Shown here: one piece after another, positions 54,258-61,754 of the stretch
Layout: each line of letters opens with the position of its first letter
Position numbering within the stretch: the stretch's first letter is position 1
Assembly: GCA_016109435.1 (NCBI GenBank)
Contig: JAEILR010000020.1
Coordinates: forward strand, 186,001 to 250,000
Length of the DNA stretch: 64,000 bases
From: Methanomassiliicoccus sp.
GTDB taxonomy: Archaea; Thermoplasmatota; Thermoplasmata; Methanomassiliicoccales; Methanomassiliicoccaceae
Direction: 5' to 3'
Translations under genes and position numbers: made by a program
Notes under the pieces: model-generated
Database searches by the model: none
What the model saw: only the letters and a program-made list of their open reading frames with translations
Told to the model about the DNA's origin: nothing

Positions 54258-55091
54258 ATGCGGATCAACGACATCATGGGTCTGCCGGAGATCGAGTTCA
54301 ACGAACCGGCGTTCAACGTCCTTCCGGACGAGGTGTTCACCGACATGCTTCTGGGAGATGAGGCCTCGGAGGCCCGCCTGGTGGTGGACGAGGAGGACTG
54401 GCCTCTAGCGCTGGCCCTCCGTACCGGCCGGGGATGGAAGGGCACCAACTTCATACTCCGGGGTCCGACCCTGGGGGCGGTGGAACGGTTCGAGGGCCTG
54501 GGCGGAGAGGTAATGATGTCGAACCAGGAGGATTGGATGAGGGCGACGCGGGAGCATTATTCCCTCGCCCTGATGCGCTCCACGCCCCCGGCCATGGAGG
54601 ACTTCTCACCCTCCCGGGCCAAGATGGTGAAGGCACTCCTCTCGGAAGTGTGGGGCGGCCGTCAGGGAGATGTCTGCCTGGACTGCGGATGCGGCTCAGG
54701 AATGGGCTCGGCGGTGCTGAGGGAGGTCGGCCTCTCCCCGCTGGCCTATGACAATGACGCCACCCTGCTGAGCCTGGGGCTGGCCCGGGGAAGGCTGCTG
54801 CCGGAAGAGACGATGCTGATAGATGCCACCCTGGCCCGGCACTATGTCCGGTCGACCGAGCTGGGCCTCGCCCTGATGGCAGGTACCATCAACGACCATA
54901 CCGCCTTGATCTGGAGGAGCGTCCTGCACGAGCTTATGGACCTGACCAGGGAGACGCTGATCACCATGGAGAACGAGAGGGAGGCCGATCTGGTCAAGAT
55001 GTGGGCGCTGGGGGAGGGCCGCAAGGTTCGGACCTTCGAGAACCACAACGATAGCTTCTATGACCGGTGGGTCTGCCTGATAACGGAATGA
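54258..55091 (+). CDS. SAM-dependent methyltransferase next to ycaO-tfuA-mcr
   Basis: This is a 277-residue class I methyltransferase. The SAM motif I is CLDCGCGSGMGSAVL at about residue 137, followed by PLAYDNDATLL (motif II). A 130-residue N-terminal domain with NQEDWMRATREHYSLALMRS precedes it. The ATG at 54258 follows a TATA-like AAAGATATACGG. It is divergent from ycaO. In Methanosarcina an MCR S-methylcysteine methyltransferase (McmA) is encoded beside mcr, so this is a candidate for modifying McrA Cys456; that is inference from position only. Confidence 0.7.
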   Translation: MRINDIMGLPEIEFNEPAFNVLPDEVFTDMLLGDEASEARLVVDEEDWPLALALRTGRGWKGTNFILRGPTLGAVERFEGLGGEVMMSNQEDWMRATREHYSLALMRSTPPAMEDFSPSRAKMVKALLSEVWGGRQGDVCLDCGCGSGMGSAVLREVGLSPLAYDNDATLLSLGLARGRLLPEETMLIDATLARHYVRSTELGLALMAGTINDHTALIWRSVLHELMDLTRETLITMENEREADLVKMWALGEGRKVRTFENHNDSFYDRWVCLITE

Positions 55092-55571
55092 TCAACGGGG
55101 GTTGTTCATCCTCGAGCGGGCCATCTCGAACTCGGCGTCGGGATTGATGGACAGCCGGTCGATGACTATGTCCACCTCCACGTTGTGGACGTTGGGTATC
55201 TTCAGGATGCCGTTCTGGATCAGCTCGTACAGGGAGTCCACGCTTGCAGTGAAGACCACGCATATCAGGCCGTGATCGCCGAAGACCCGGGTGACCGACT
55301 CGATCTCCTTGAAGTTCCTGAGCTGGTCGATGACCGCGTTCACCGCGGTGCCGTTGACCTGCAGGGACACGATGCCCTTCATGAGGCCCAGCCGGGAAGG
55401 GTTGGTGTGGATGGAATACCCGGAGATGTAGCCCTCCTGTTCCATCCTCGTAAGGCGGCGGGAGACCGTTGCCTTGGAGATGCCCAGCACATCCGATATC
55501 TTTCCAAGGCTCTCCCTGGAGTTCTCCTGCAATAGCCTCAGGATATTCAGGTCGGTGTTGTCCATGCCCAT
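55092..55571 (-). CDS. Lrp/AsnC-family transcriptional regulator
   Basis: This 159-residue protein has an N-terminal HTH (NTDLNILRLLQENSRESLGKISDVLGISKATVSRRLTRMEQEGYI) and a C-terminal RAM ligand domain (GIVSLQVNGTAVNAVIDQL, VTRVFGDHGLICVVFTAS). Such regulators usually sense amino acids. It converges with the methyltransferase gene, with no bases between the stops. An AT-rich inverted repeat GATTA-TATAT-TAATC lies near 55640 in its promoter, a possible site for self-control. Confidence 0.88.
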   Translation of the reverse strand: MGMDNTDLNILRLLQENSRESLGKISDVLGISKATVSRRLTRMEQEGYISGYSIHTNPSRLGLMKGIVSLQVNGTAVNAVIDQLRNFKEIESVTRVFGDHGLICVVFTASVDSLYELIQNGILKIPNVHNVEVDIVIDRLSINPDAEFEMARSRMNNPR

Positions 55572-55706
55572 CCCTGCAACAATGTTCCAAAAACAGGCTT
55601 TTGAAGAGGCTGTTTGTGGGATTCGTTTCAGAGATAGGCGGATTATATATTAATCGTTGTCGAATCGTTTCATTTATCCCACCCGCCGACGGCGCGGGCA
55701 GGGGGT

Positions 55707-55726
55707 GAAAAAAAGAAGGGGGGTTT
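55707..55726 (-). terminator. AAACCCCCCTTC plus T7 after the second ramA
   Basis: On the minus strand the ramA-like stop is followed at once by AAACCCCCCTTC and seven T, another case of the shared 3' signature. Confidence 0.5.
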
Positions 55727-57366
55727 CAGCTGCGCTCGGTGACCTTCAGGTCGCTGAACCGGTAGACGTGCTTGGGACAGACCGACTCACAGTTCTTGCA
55801 AGCGGTGCCCAGGCAGTGCTCGGTGGCGATCTTTATGCTGAACCCGTATGGACCGCCCTCCAGGACCTCCAGGGCCCTCTCCGGGCACTCCTTGGCGCAC
55901 TTCTTGCAGCCGATGCAGCCCTCGAAGCCGCCGGTGAGGTAGACGCCGACGTTGTCCAGGATCTTCAATCCCCTGTCACCGATCACCGGGATGTCGGAGG
56001 AGACGATGCGGCAGGTGGACTTCGGACGCACGATGGGGGGCAGCGGCCGGAGGCCGGAGCTGCGCAGCGACTCGTTGTACATGTCGAAGGGCATGCCCTC
56101 CACCCAGTACGCGATCTCGTTCACGTACATGTCCTCGAAGATCTTGCTGGTGGCGAACATGATGTGCTTGGAGGCGATGGAGTCGGCCACCCTCTGCATC
56201 TCGTCGACCGCCTCGTCCTTGACCAGCAGGTCATAGGCCATCATGAGGGAGGTGTTCCCCACCTGGACGGTCTTGTCGATGACCCGGGGGACCATACCCA
56301 CGGTCTGGGCCTTGATGGGGTCCACGTACGTCCCCGACGCCCCGGCCAGGTACATCGTCTTCACATCGTTGTCGTCTATGCCGACCTCTTCGATCAAGGT
56401 GCGGTGACCGGCCCTGATGGCGCCCATGGCCTTGCCCGCCTCCCCCAGATCGTGCTCGCCGAAGGATATGTCGTTCTGGAAATGGAGCACCTTGTCCTTG
56501 GTGCGGATATAGGGCGGTTCGATCAGCCCGGACTCCAGACCCAGCGCGACCGCGGCCACTACCCCGGTCCCGGTGATCCCACGGGCCTGGATGTCGCTCA
56601 CCAAGCGGATCTCGTTGGTGGAGGGGTTGACCTTCGTCCCCACCACCGGCTTGAGCGCGTCGGAAAGGATGATGTTGTTCCAGTAACCATCCTCGGCGAA
56701 ACTGAAATCGGATATGGCGTACGGCGCGGCCAGCATCCCGTGCTCGATGGCCTGGCCCTCCATGGCCGGCCCGGCGGCGGCGGAGCCGGTGTACAGCTCT
56801 CCGTCGTAGAACAGGCCCATCTCCGCGTTGGTCCCGTAGTCGGTGACCATGCAGGTCTCCTTCTGCTCCAGCATGTTCGACTTGATGATCATGGCCAGGG
56901 CGTCCGCGCCGATCTCGTGGCGGATGGACGGGGGAATGACCACCTGGGCCTCCGGCCTCAGGGTCGTGAGCCCTATGTCGCCCGCGGTTATGACCTTGGC
57001 CCGGCGGTCCGGCACCTTGACGTTCAAGCGCTTCAGCAACGACTGCCCGGCAAACGCCAGGTCACGTATCTCGATGTTTTCGAACATGGATACCTGGGCG
57101 GGATTGCCGCACACCGCGAGGCGGTCGATCTGTTTGGGGTCGATGCCGTGCACCTCGATGAGCCGTCCGACGGTGTCCATGACGATCCGATGTCCGACGT
57201 CCGCGCCGTTCTCCAGCCAGAAGTGAAGGTGGTCCATGATGTTGGCGCCCGGCAGGGGGTGGCGCATCGTGATCGCCGTGGAGATGATCTTCCCGTTCTT
57301 CGAGAGGTCAACAAGATGGGTCCTGTATCCGCTGGTCCCGACATCTAGAGCAATTCCGTATCCCAT
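55726..57366 (-). CDS. RamA-like corrinoid protein reductive activase, copy 2
   Basis: This 546-residue protein is homologous over its full length to the copy at 34927-36555. It has an ASKHA fold (GIALDVGTSGYRTHLVDL, VTDYGTNAEMGLFYDG, GSAAAGPAMEG) and two C-terminal [4Fe-4S] motifs (CIGCKKCAKECP and CLGTACKNCESVCP). It reactivates oxidised corrinoid proteins. The ATG at 57366 lies about 30 bases after TTTATACGCC, so the mRNA is leaderless. It is divergent from a UroD-family gene, and may serve a different methyltransferase than copy 1. Confidence 0.88.
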   Translation of the reverse strand: MGYGIALDVGTSGYRTHLVDLSKNGKIISTAITMRHPLPGANIMDHLHFWLENGADVGHRIVMDTVGRLIEVHGIDPKQIDRLAVCGNPAQVSMFENIEIRDLAFAGQSLLKRLNVKVPDRRAKVITAGDIGLTTLRPEAQVVIPPSIRHEIGADALAMIIKSNMLEQKETCMVTDYGTNAEMGLFYDGELYTGSAAAGPAMEGQAIEHGMLAAPYAISDFSFAEDGYWNNIILSDALKPVVGTKVNPSTNEIRLVSDIQARGITGTGVVAAVALGLESGLIEPPYIRTKDKVLHFQNDISFGEHDLGEAGKAMGAIRAGHRTLIEEVGIDDNDVKTMYLAGASGTYVDPIKAQTVGMVPRVIDKTVQVGNTSLMMAYDLLVKDEAVDEMQRVADSIASKHIMFATSKIFEDMYVNEIAYWVEGMPFDMYNESLRSSGLRPLPPIVRPKSTCRIVSSDIPVIGDRGLKILDNVGVYLTGGFEGCIGCKKCAKECPERALEVLEGGPYGFSIKIATEHCLGTACKNCESVCPKHVYRFSDLKVTERS

Positions 57367-57497
57367 GAAGGTCGCCGGCCAGAAAAAGAGATGGGCGTAT
57401 AAATACAATCTCACGGAAAAGCATGTCCTGGATGCAACAAACGCACCATGCTGGAGGCTCGAAACCCTGAACTAGGCGTCCGAGGATATACTGCCTC

Positions 57498-58535
57498 ATG
57501 AACTCGAAAGAAAGGTTCCGCGCGGCGATGGATGGTGATATGCCGGACAGGGTGCCGGCGTTCTACCAGCACCTGAGCGCGGGGAAGCATGTCCTGAACG
57601 CGGCCGGGCTGACGATGAGGGAGGGCTTCCAAGATCCGGAGAAGTTCGCCCTCATCGCCGTCAAGGGCCATGAATTGTTCGGCTTCGACAATGTGATGCT
57701 CGGCTGGGGGGACCTGCTCACCGAGGCCCGGGCCATGGGCAGCACCTGGCGGTTCCCGGAGCGGGACTTCTACCCCCGCATGGACCGCCACGCCGTGCAG
57801 GACCCCTCCGACGTCGACAAGCTGTCGGCGGTCGACCCGATGGATGATGAGTTCTGGTCGGTGCCTCTCCGCGCCGGGAAGATCCTGCAGGACGGCATCG
57901 GCAGGCAGGTAGCGGTGGTCGGCAGCACTCTTTCCCCGTTCTTCGTGGCCACCGAGCTGAGGGGTTATGAGAACATCATGATGGACGCCATGACCTCACC
58001 GGACATCGTCGAGAAGATGGTGGGGGTTTCCCTGGAGTCCCTGAAGATATATGGGGAGAGGCTCTCCTCGCTGGGGGTCGAGGACGTGTTCATCGACGAC
58101 AGCGGGGCGGCCGGCTCCCTGGTTTCCCCGGAGATGTGCGAGGAGTTCGACATCCGCTTCGTACGCTCGCTCATCGAGAAATACCGCTCCCTAGGCTTGC
58201 GGACCATTCTCCACAACGACGCCCAGCTCCCGTACCTGGACATGCAGGCGGAGGCGGGAGCGGCGTGCGTGCACTTCAACAACGACTACGTGGACCTGCC
58301 GGAGGTGTTCGCGAAGCACCGGGGCAAGGTCGTCCTCATGTCCGGGATCAATCACCAGGAATTGCTGTTCCGCGGAGCCCCGGATGAGATCGAAGCATCG
58401 GTACGCAAGGTCATCGAGCTTTACGGCGGAGGTCCGGGCCTGATCATCGCCCCCGGATGCGAGGTACCGTTCAAGAGCCCGGTGGAGAACATGGTCCGGC
58501 TAAGGGAGGCGTGCGAGAAATACGGGCGCGGCTAA
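57498..58535 (+). CDS. Uroporphyrinogen decarboxylase-family protein (methyltransferase-like)
   Basis: This 345-residue protein of the UroD/MtaA/CmuA superfamily starts MNSKERFRAAMDGDMPDRVPAFYQH, with GYENIMMDAMTSPDIVEKM, HNDAQLPYLDMQAEAGAACVHF and APGCEVPFKSPVENM at the C-terminus. His and Cys at these places bind zinc in CoM methyltransferases, but the usual H-x-C pair is replaced by HND, so its thiol or methyl acceptor may differ. Beside ramA and mtbA it is likely a methyl-transfer enzyme of unknown substrate. Confidence 0.75.
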   Translation: MNSKERFRAAMDGDMPDRVPAFYQHLSAGKHVLNAAGLTMREGFQDPEKFALIAVKGHELFGFDNVMLGWGDLLTEARAMGSTWRFPERDFYPRMDRHAVQDPSDVDKLSAVDPMDDEFWSVPLRAGKILQDGIGRQVAVVGSTLSPFFVATELRGYENIMMDAMTSPDIVEKMVGVSLESLKIYGERLSSLGVEDVFIDDSGAAGSLVSPEMCEEFDIRFVRSLIEKYRSLGLRTILHNDAQLPYLDMQAEAGAACVHFNNDYVDLPEVFAKHRGKVVLMSGINHQELLFRGAPDEIEASVRKVIELYGGGPGLIIAPGCEVPFKSPVENMVRLREACEKYGRG

Positions 58536-58551
58536 ACCCTTTCCTATTTTT
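58534..58551 (+). terminator. AAACCCTTTCC plus T-run after the UroD-family gene
   Basis: The stop codon itself merges into TAAACCCTTTCCTATTTTT. With the mirrored element on the minus strand it separates two convergent genes. Confidence 0.5.
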
Positions 58552-58554
58552 CTA

Positions 58555-58581
58555 ATAAAAAGGTAAAGTGAAGGGGTTTGT
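58555..58581 (-). terminator. 3' end element after mtbA
   Basis: On the minus strand CACAAACCCCTTCAC is followed by CTTTTTATTAG. It faces the similar element of the convergent UroD-family gene. Confidence 0.5.
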
Positions 58582-58609
58582 GAGATTTCGGACGTCTGCC
58601 AGGACCTGA

Positions 58610-59608
58610 TCAGCCCTTGATCGCCTTGACCATGGCCTCGATGTTGGCCTTGGGCACGCGGGCAGCGAGACCGCATCCGGGGGCGACGACGTTGAAGCCG
58701 GCATCCCTGATCTTGATGGCGTGCTCGCGGCACTCCGCGGGGGTTCCCTGGAGCAGCGGGCGCACGACACCCATGTTGCCGACGAGGGCAGCACGGCCGC
58801 CAACGAGCTCGACGGCCTTGACCGGGTCGACCTTCTCCTCGATGGATAGTCCGTCAGCGCCGGTGTCGATCATGTGGTCGAGAAGGACGGTGGTGTCACC
58901 GCAGATGTGCAGGATCTTCTTGGCGCCCTTGGCTCCCTCCCAGACCTCCTTGATGTAGGGCTTGGCGAACTCGTCGAACATCTCACCGGACATCATGTCG
59001 GTGGAGGCGGACGGGTCGCTCATGGCGATGACGTCAGCGCCGGCGGCGACGAGGGCCTTCAAGTACGCCTTCTCCATCTGGGTGGCGACCTTGACGAACT
59101 TGTGGACGGTTTCCGGCTCAGTGATCATCATCAGGAGCAGGGTCTCGGTCCCGACCAGGTGACCGGCGATGGTGACGGGGCCGGTGGTCCCGACTACGAT
59201 GGCCAGTTCATCGCCAACCTGCTTCTTCAGCAGCTTGGTGGCCTCGATAACGGTCTTGACCCTTCCCTTGTTGATGAAATCGGGGTCGTACACGGGGTCA
59301 GCGTCGGACTCGTAGGGGTGCTTCTTCACCATGGGGGTCCTGTCGACCTTCCCCAGGTCCACGACGGCGCCGAAAGCCTCGGCCTCCACGGTCAGGCAGA
59401 AGGGGATCCTTGCGTTCTCGAATCCGAAGACCTTGGCGCCGGCGGCGCCGAGGGTGGCCATCATCTTCGCATCTGTGTGGGCCTCGGGCCAGTGTATGCC
59501 AACGGCGTCCATCTGATCAACGGTGACGGACTGGGTGACGCATCCGACGGCGGGCCTGTCAAGATCCTTGCGAGAGAGGGCTGCTAGAAACCTTTCTTTG
59601 GGTGTCAC
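58610..59608 (-). CDS. mtbA: Methylcobamide:CoM methyltransferase, MtbA type
   Basis: This 332-residue protein of the MtaA/MtbA family transfers the methyl from methyl-corrinoid protein to coenzyme M. Zinc ligands are visible as HICGDT (His, Cys) and APGCGLA (Cys); LTVEAEAFGA, TTGPVTIAGHLVGTE and MSDPSASTDMMSGEMFDEF complete the family pattern. The assignment to MtbA (methylamines) rather than MtaA (methanol) rests on context. GTG 59608 is the start, with GGAGGAAC just before it; the frame is open to 59692. Confidence 0.85.
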   Translation of the reverse strand: MTPKERFLAALSRKDLDRPAVGCVTQSVTVDQMDAVGIHWPEAHTDAKMMATLGAAGAKVFGFENARIPFCLTVEAEAFGAVVDLGKVDRTPMVKKHPYESDADPVYDPDFINKGRVKTVIEATKLLKKQVGDELAIVVGTTGPVTIAGHLVGTETLLLMMITEPETVHKFVKVATQMEKAYLKALVAAGADVIAMSDPSASTDMMSGEMFDEFAKPYIKEVWEGAKGAKKILHICGDTTVLLDHMIDTGADGLSIEEKVDPVKAVELVGGRAALVGNMGVVRPLLQGTPAECREHAIKIRDAGFNVVAPGCGLAARVPKANIEAMVKAIKG

Positions 59609-59860
59609 GATAGTTCCTCCAAATATAGTTAGTAACCTATTCCGCAGATTATAGTTACGATATAATAAGATTTCGTCAGCCCCGATAAACAATTGTTGGT
59701 TCGGAGAAACATCTGGCCATCTTGGATATTTATTAAATTATTGTTTATATATAAGGGAACATCGCCCACTCGGGTGGGCGCGGCGCGACCGGCGGACGAT
59801 CCGGCCAACGCCGCTACGAAGCGTCCGATGCACACCGCCGGAGGCCTAGGTCCTGAGGAC

Positions 59861-60748
59861 CTATCTTCTCGAACGGGTTAAAGCCTCCAGGGCGGAGCCG
59901 GCGCTCTCCTCGATGTTCGCCCATGGATCGCCCCGTTCCCTCAACCGGGCCCGGATATTCCCCCATCTGAAGCTCTGGGGGCCCAGGCGGGCATCGTCCA
60001 GTTCTCCCCATTCCAGAGGTGTGGCGACCGGCGCGCCGTCCTTGGCCCGGAGCGCGTAAGGGGCCACTCCGGTCTGGGCGTAGGAGTTGCGGAACACGTC
60101 CACCAGCAACCGGTCGCCCCTTGACCCCTTGGAGCGTTCCATGGTGAAACGTTCGTCGGCCTCCATCATCCGGGTCGCCACCTCCTTCGCCAGGGCCATG
60201 ACCGCCTCGGACCCGGACGTGCGGTCCAGGGGAACGGTGACATGTAGGCCCCGCGAGCCGGTGGTCATCACGAACGGTTCCAAACCCAGCTCCCTCAGCA
60301 TCACCCGGGCCAGGCGCGCCGCGTCCTTCACCGTCCCAAAATCGTCGTCCGCGGGGTCCATGTCCAGGATCATCCGGTCGGGACGGTCGAGGGACCCCTC
60401 GCGGCTCAACCATACGTGAGGGGTGACGCAGTTGATGTTGGCCAGATAGACCAGATCGGCGGTCTTCTGGCATACCGCGTGGACGACATGACCGCCCTTC
60501 TTCTCCACTTGGATGGTGTGGAACCAAGTAGGGAACCTGCCGGAGACCTCCTTCTGGTAGAAGCTCTCCCCATCGATGCCGTCAGGATATCGGACCATGG
60601 TCACCGGCCGGCCCTTCATGTGAGGGAGCATGTATCCGGCGATCGCAGCATAGTGCGCGATGACGTCTCCCTTGGTCAGACCGTCCCGGGGGAACATGAT
60701 CTTGTCCGTATTGCTCACATTTAGGTCGATACCGTCGAAGATCGCCAT
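59861..60748 (-). CDS. LigD-type polymerase/primase domain protein
   Basis: This 295-residue archaeo-eukaryotic primase domain is like the polymerase domain of bacterial LigD. It has NTDKIMFPRDGLTKGDVIAHY, the catalytic MILDMDPADDDF (metal-binding Asp pair), TTGSRGLHVTVPL, and RNSYAQTGVAPYALRAKDGAPVATPLEW. These enzymes fill DNA or RNA ends in non-homologous end joining. No ligase, nuclease or Ku gene lies in the window. GGAGGAAGAT precedes ATG 60748. It ends in TAG. Confidence 0.85.
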   Translation of the reverse strand: MAIFDGIDLNVSNTDKIMFPRDGLTKGDVIAHYAAIAGYMLPHMKGRPVTMVRYPDGIDGESFYQKEVSGRFPTWFHTIQVEKKGGHVVHAVCQKTADLVYLANINCVTPHVWLSREGSLDRPDRMILDMDPADDDFGTVKDAARLARVMLRELGLEPFVMTTGSRGLHVTVPLDRTSGSEAVMALAKEVATRMMEADERFTMERSKGSRGDRLLVDVFRNSYAQTGVAPYALRAKDGAPVATPLEWGELDDARLGPQSFRWGNIRARLRERGDPWANIEESAGSALEALTRSRR

Positions 60749-60823
60749 ATCTTCCTCCGAACGCCGGTCCCGCCTGGTTCCGATCGTCCGTGGCGGGAGC
60801 TCTGTGGCATGCAATAAGGATGA

Positions 60824-60864
60824 AAAATAAAAAAACTTTAAGGCAGGAGGACAGGGCCCTCCTG
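60824..60864 (-). terminator. Hairpin terminator after the orphan corrinoid gene
   Basis: On the minus strand CAGGAGG-GCCCTGT-CCTCCTG forms a perfect 7-bp stem, followed by CCTTAAAG and seven T. This is a strong intrinsic-type terminator, preceded by a CAAACC element. Confidence 0.65.
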
Positions 60865-60881
60865 AATTGTCAAGGTTTGGT

Positions 60882-61520
60882 TTACTTCAGGAGAGCCTGG
60901 ACAGCGGCAACGGCTTCGACCGCATCGTAGGCCCAGGCGTCCGAACCGATCTGGGCGGAGAACTCCTTGGAGGTCGCGCCGCCACCGATGATGGTCTTTA
61001 CCTTGCCCTTCAGGTTCTCTTCCTTCAGCATCCTCTCGACCTCCTTCATACCCGCAAGGGTGGGGGTCATTAGAGTAGAGGTAGCCACGATCTGGGCTCC
61101 CTCGGCCTTGGCCTTCTCCACCAGGTTCTTGACGGGCACATCGCGGCCCATGTCGAAGATGGTCAGACCAGCGCCGGTCAGCATTGCCTTGACGATGTTC
61201 TTCCCGATGTCGTGAACGTCTCCCTCGACAACGGCTAGGACGACCTTTCCAGGTACGGCGTTGGCGTCAACCTTCAGCTTGGGAAGGGTCACATCCAGGG
61301 CCTGGTACATGGTCTGAGCGGACAGGAGAACCTGAGGCAGGAAGTACTGCTTGCTCTCGTACTTCTGGCCAACGATGGCCATGGCCTTGCTCAATGCGTC
61401 GAAGATAATCACCTTGGGGTCGACGCCGGCAGCCAATGCCTGCTCCGCGAGGGGCTTGGCTTCCTTTATCTTGCCCTTTACTACAACATCTGCTAGCTTG
61501 TCAAGTATTTCGTTGCTCAT
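60882..61520 (-). CDS. Orphan corrinoid protein of the MtmC/MtbC/MttC family
   Basis: This 212-residue corrinoid protein has a helical cap (MSNEILDKLADVVVKGKIKEAKPLAEQALAAGVDP), the cobalt ligand in GDVHDIGKNIV, and STLMTPTLAGMKEVER and GGGATSKEFS. No methyltransferase gene lies beside it. Its partner, possibly a di- or trimethylamine or methanol enzyme, must be elsewhere. ATG 61520 has GGAGGG upstream, in a leader that follows TTTAATATG (minus strand, about 61575-61583). Confidence 0.85.
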   Translation of the reverse strand: MSNEILDKLADVVVKGKIKEAKPLAEQALAAGVDPKVIIFDALSKAMAIVGQKYESKQYFLPQVLLSAQTMYQALDVTLPKLKVDANAVPGKVVLAVVEGDVHDIGKNIVKAMLTGAGLTIFDMGRDVPVKNLVEKAKAEGAQIVATSTLMTPTLAGMKEVERMLKEENLKGKVKTIIGGGATSKEFSAQIGSDAWAYDAVEAVAAVQALLK

Positions 61521-61574
61521 GTGTTGATTCCCTCCTCGATTGGTAAAAGTGTTAGGGATTGGATAAGGTTGCAT

Positions 61575-61583
61575 CATATTAAA
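61575..61583 (-). promoter_or_regulatory. Probable TATA box of the orphan corrinoid gene
   Basis: TTTAATATG on the minus strand lies about ten bases downstream of the GGATGG operator and would start transcription near 61550. Confidence 0.45.
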
Positions 61584-61592
61584 TTTGCTCAT

Positions 61593-61609
61593 GGATGGAT
61601 GGACCATCC
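61593..61609. promoter_or_regulatory. Operator GGATGG-ATGGA-CCATCC upstream of the orphan corrinoid gene
   Basis: It is identical to the 44538-44554 site except for one central base. It lies just upstream of the TATA element, the same layout as at the mcr promoter, which suits an activator. A nested perfect palindrome TGGATGG-A-CCATCCA is at 61596-61610. Confidence 0.65.
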
Positions 61610-61754
61610 AGTAATCATCGCCATCTTTTTTTACCATCTGAACGTCTGTTCAGGACAAAACGATTGTTACAATGTTGCATCGACCAACGGTCCGAAAAAC
61701 AACTGGCTTAACGGCGATGAGCCGTTTTTTCCGTCGACATATATTACGTTTATA

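Noticed and set aside
55657-57348. 563-codon plus-strand frame opposite the second ramA
   Set aside because: Shadow of a clear RamA-like gene with complete cluster motifs on the other strand.
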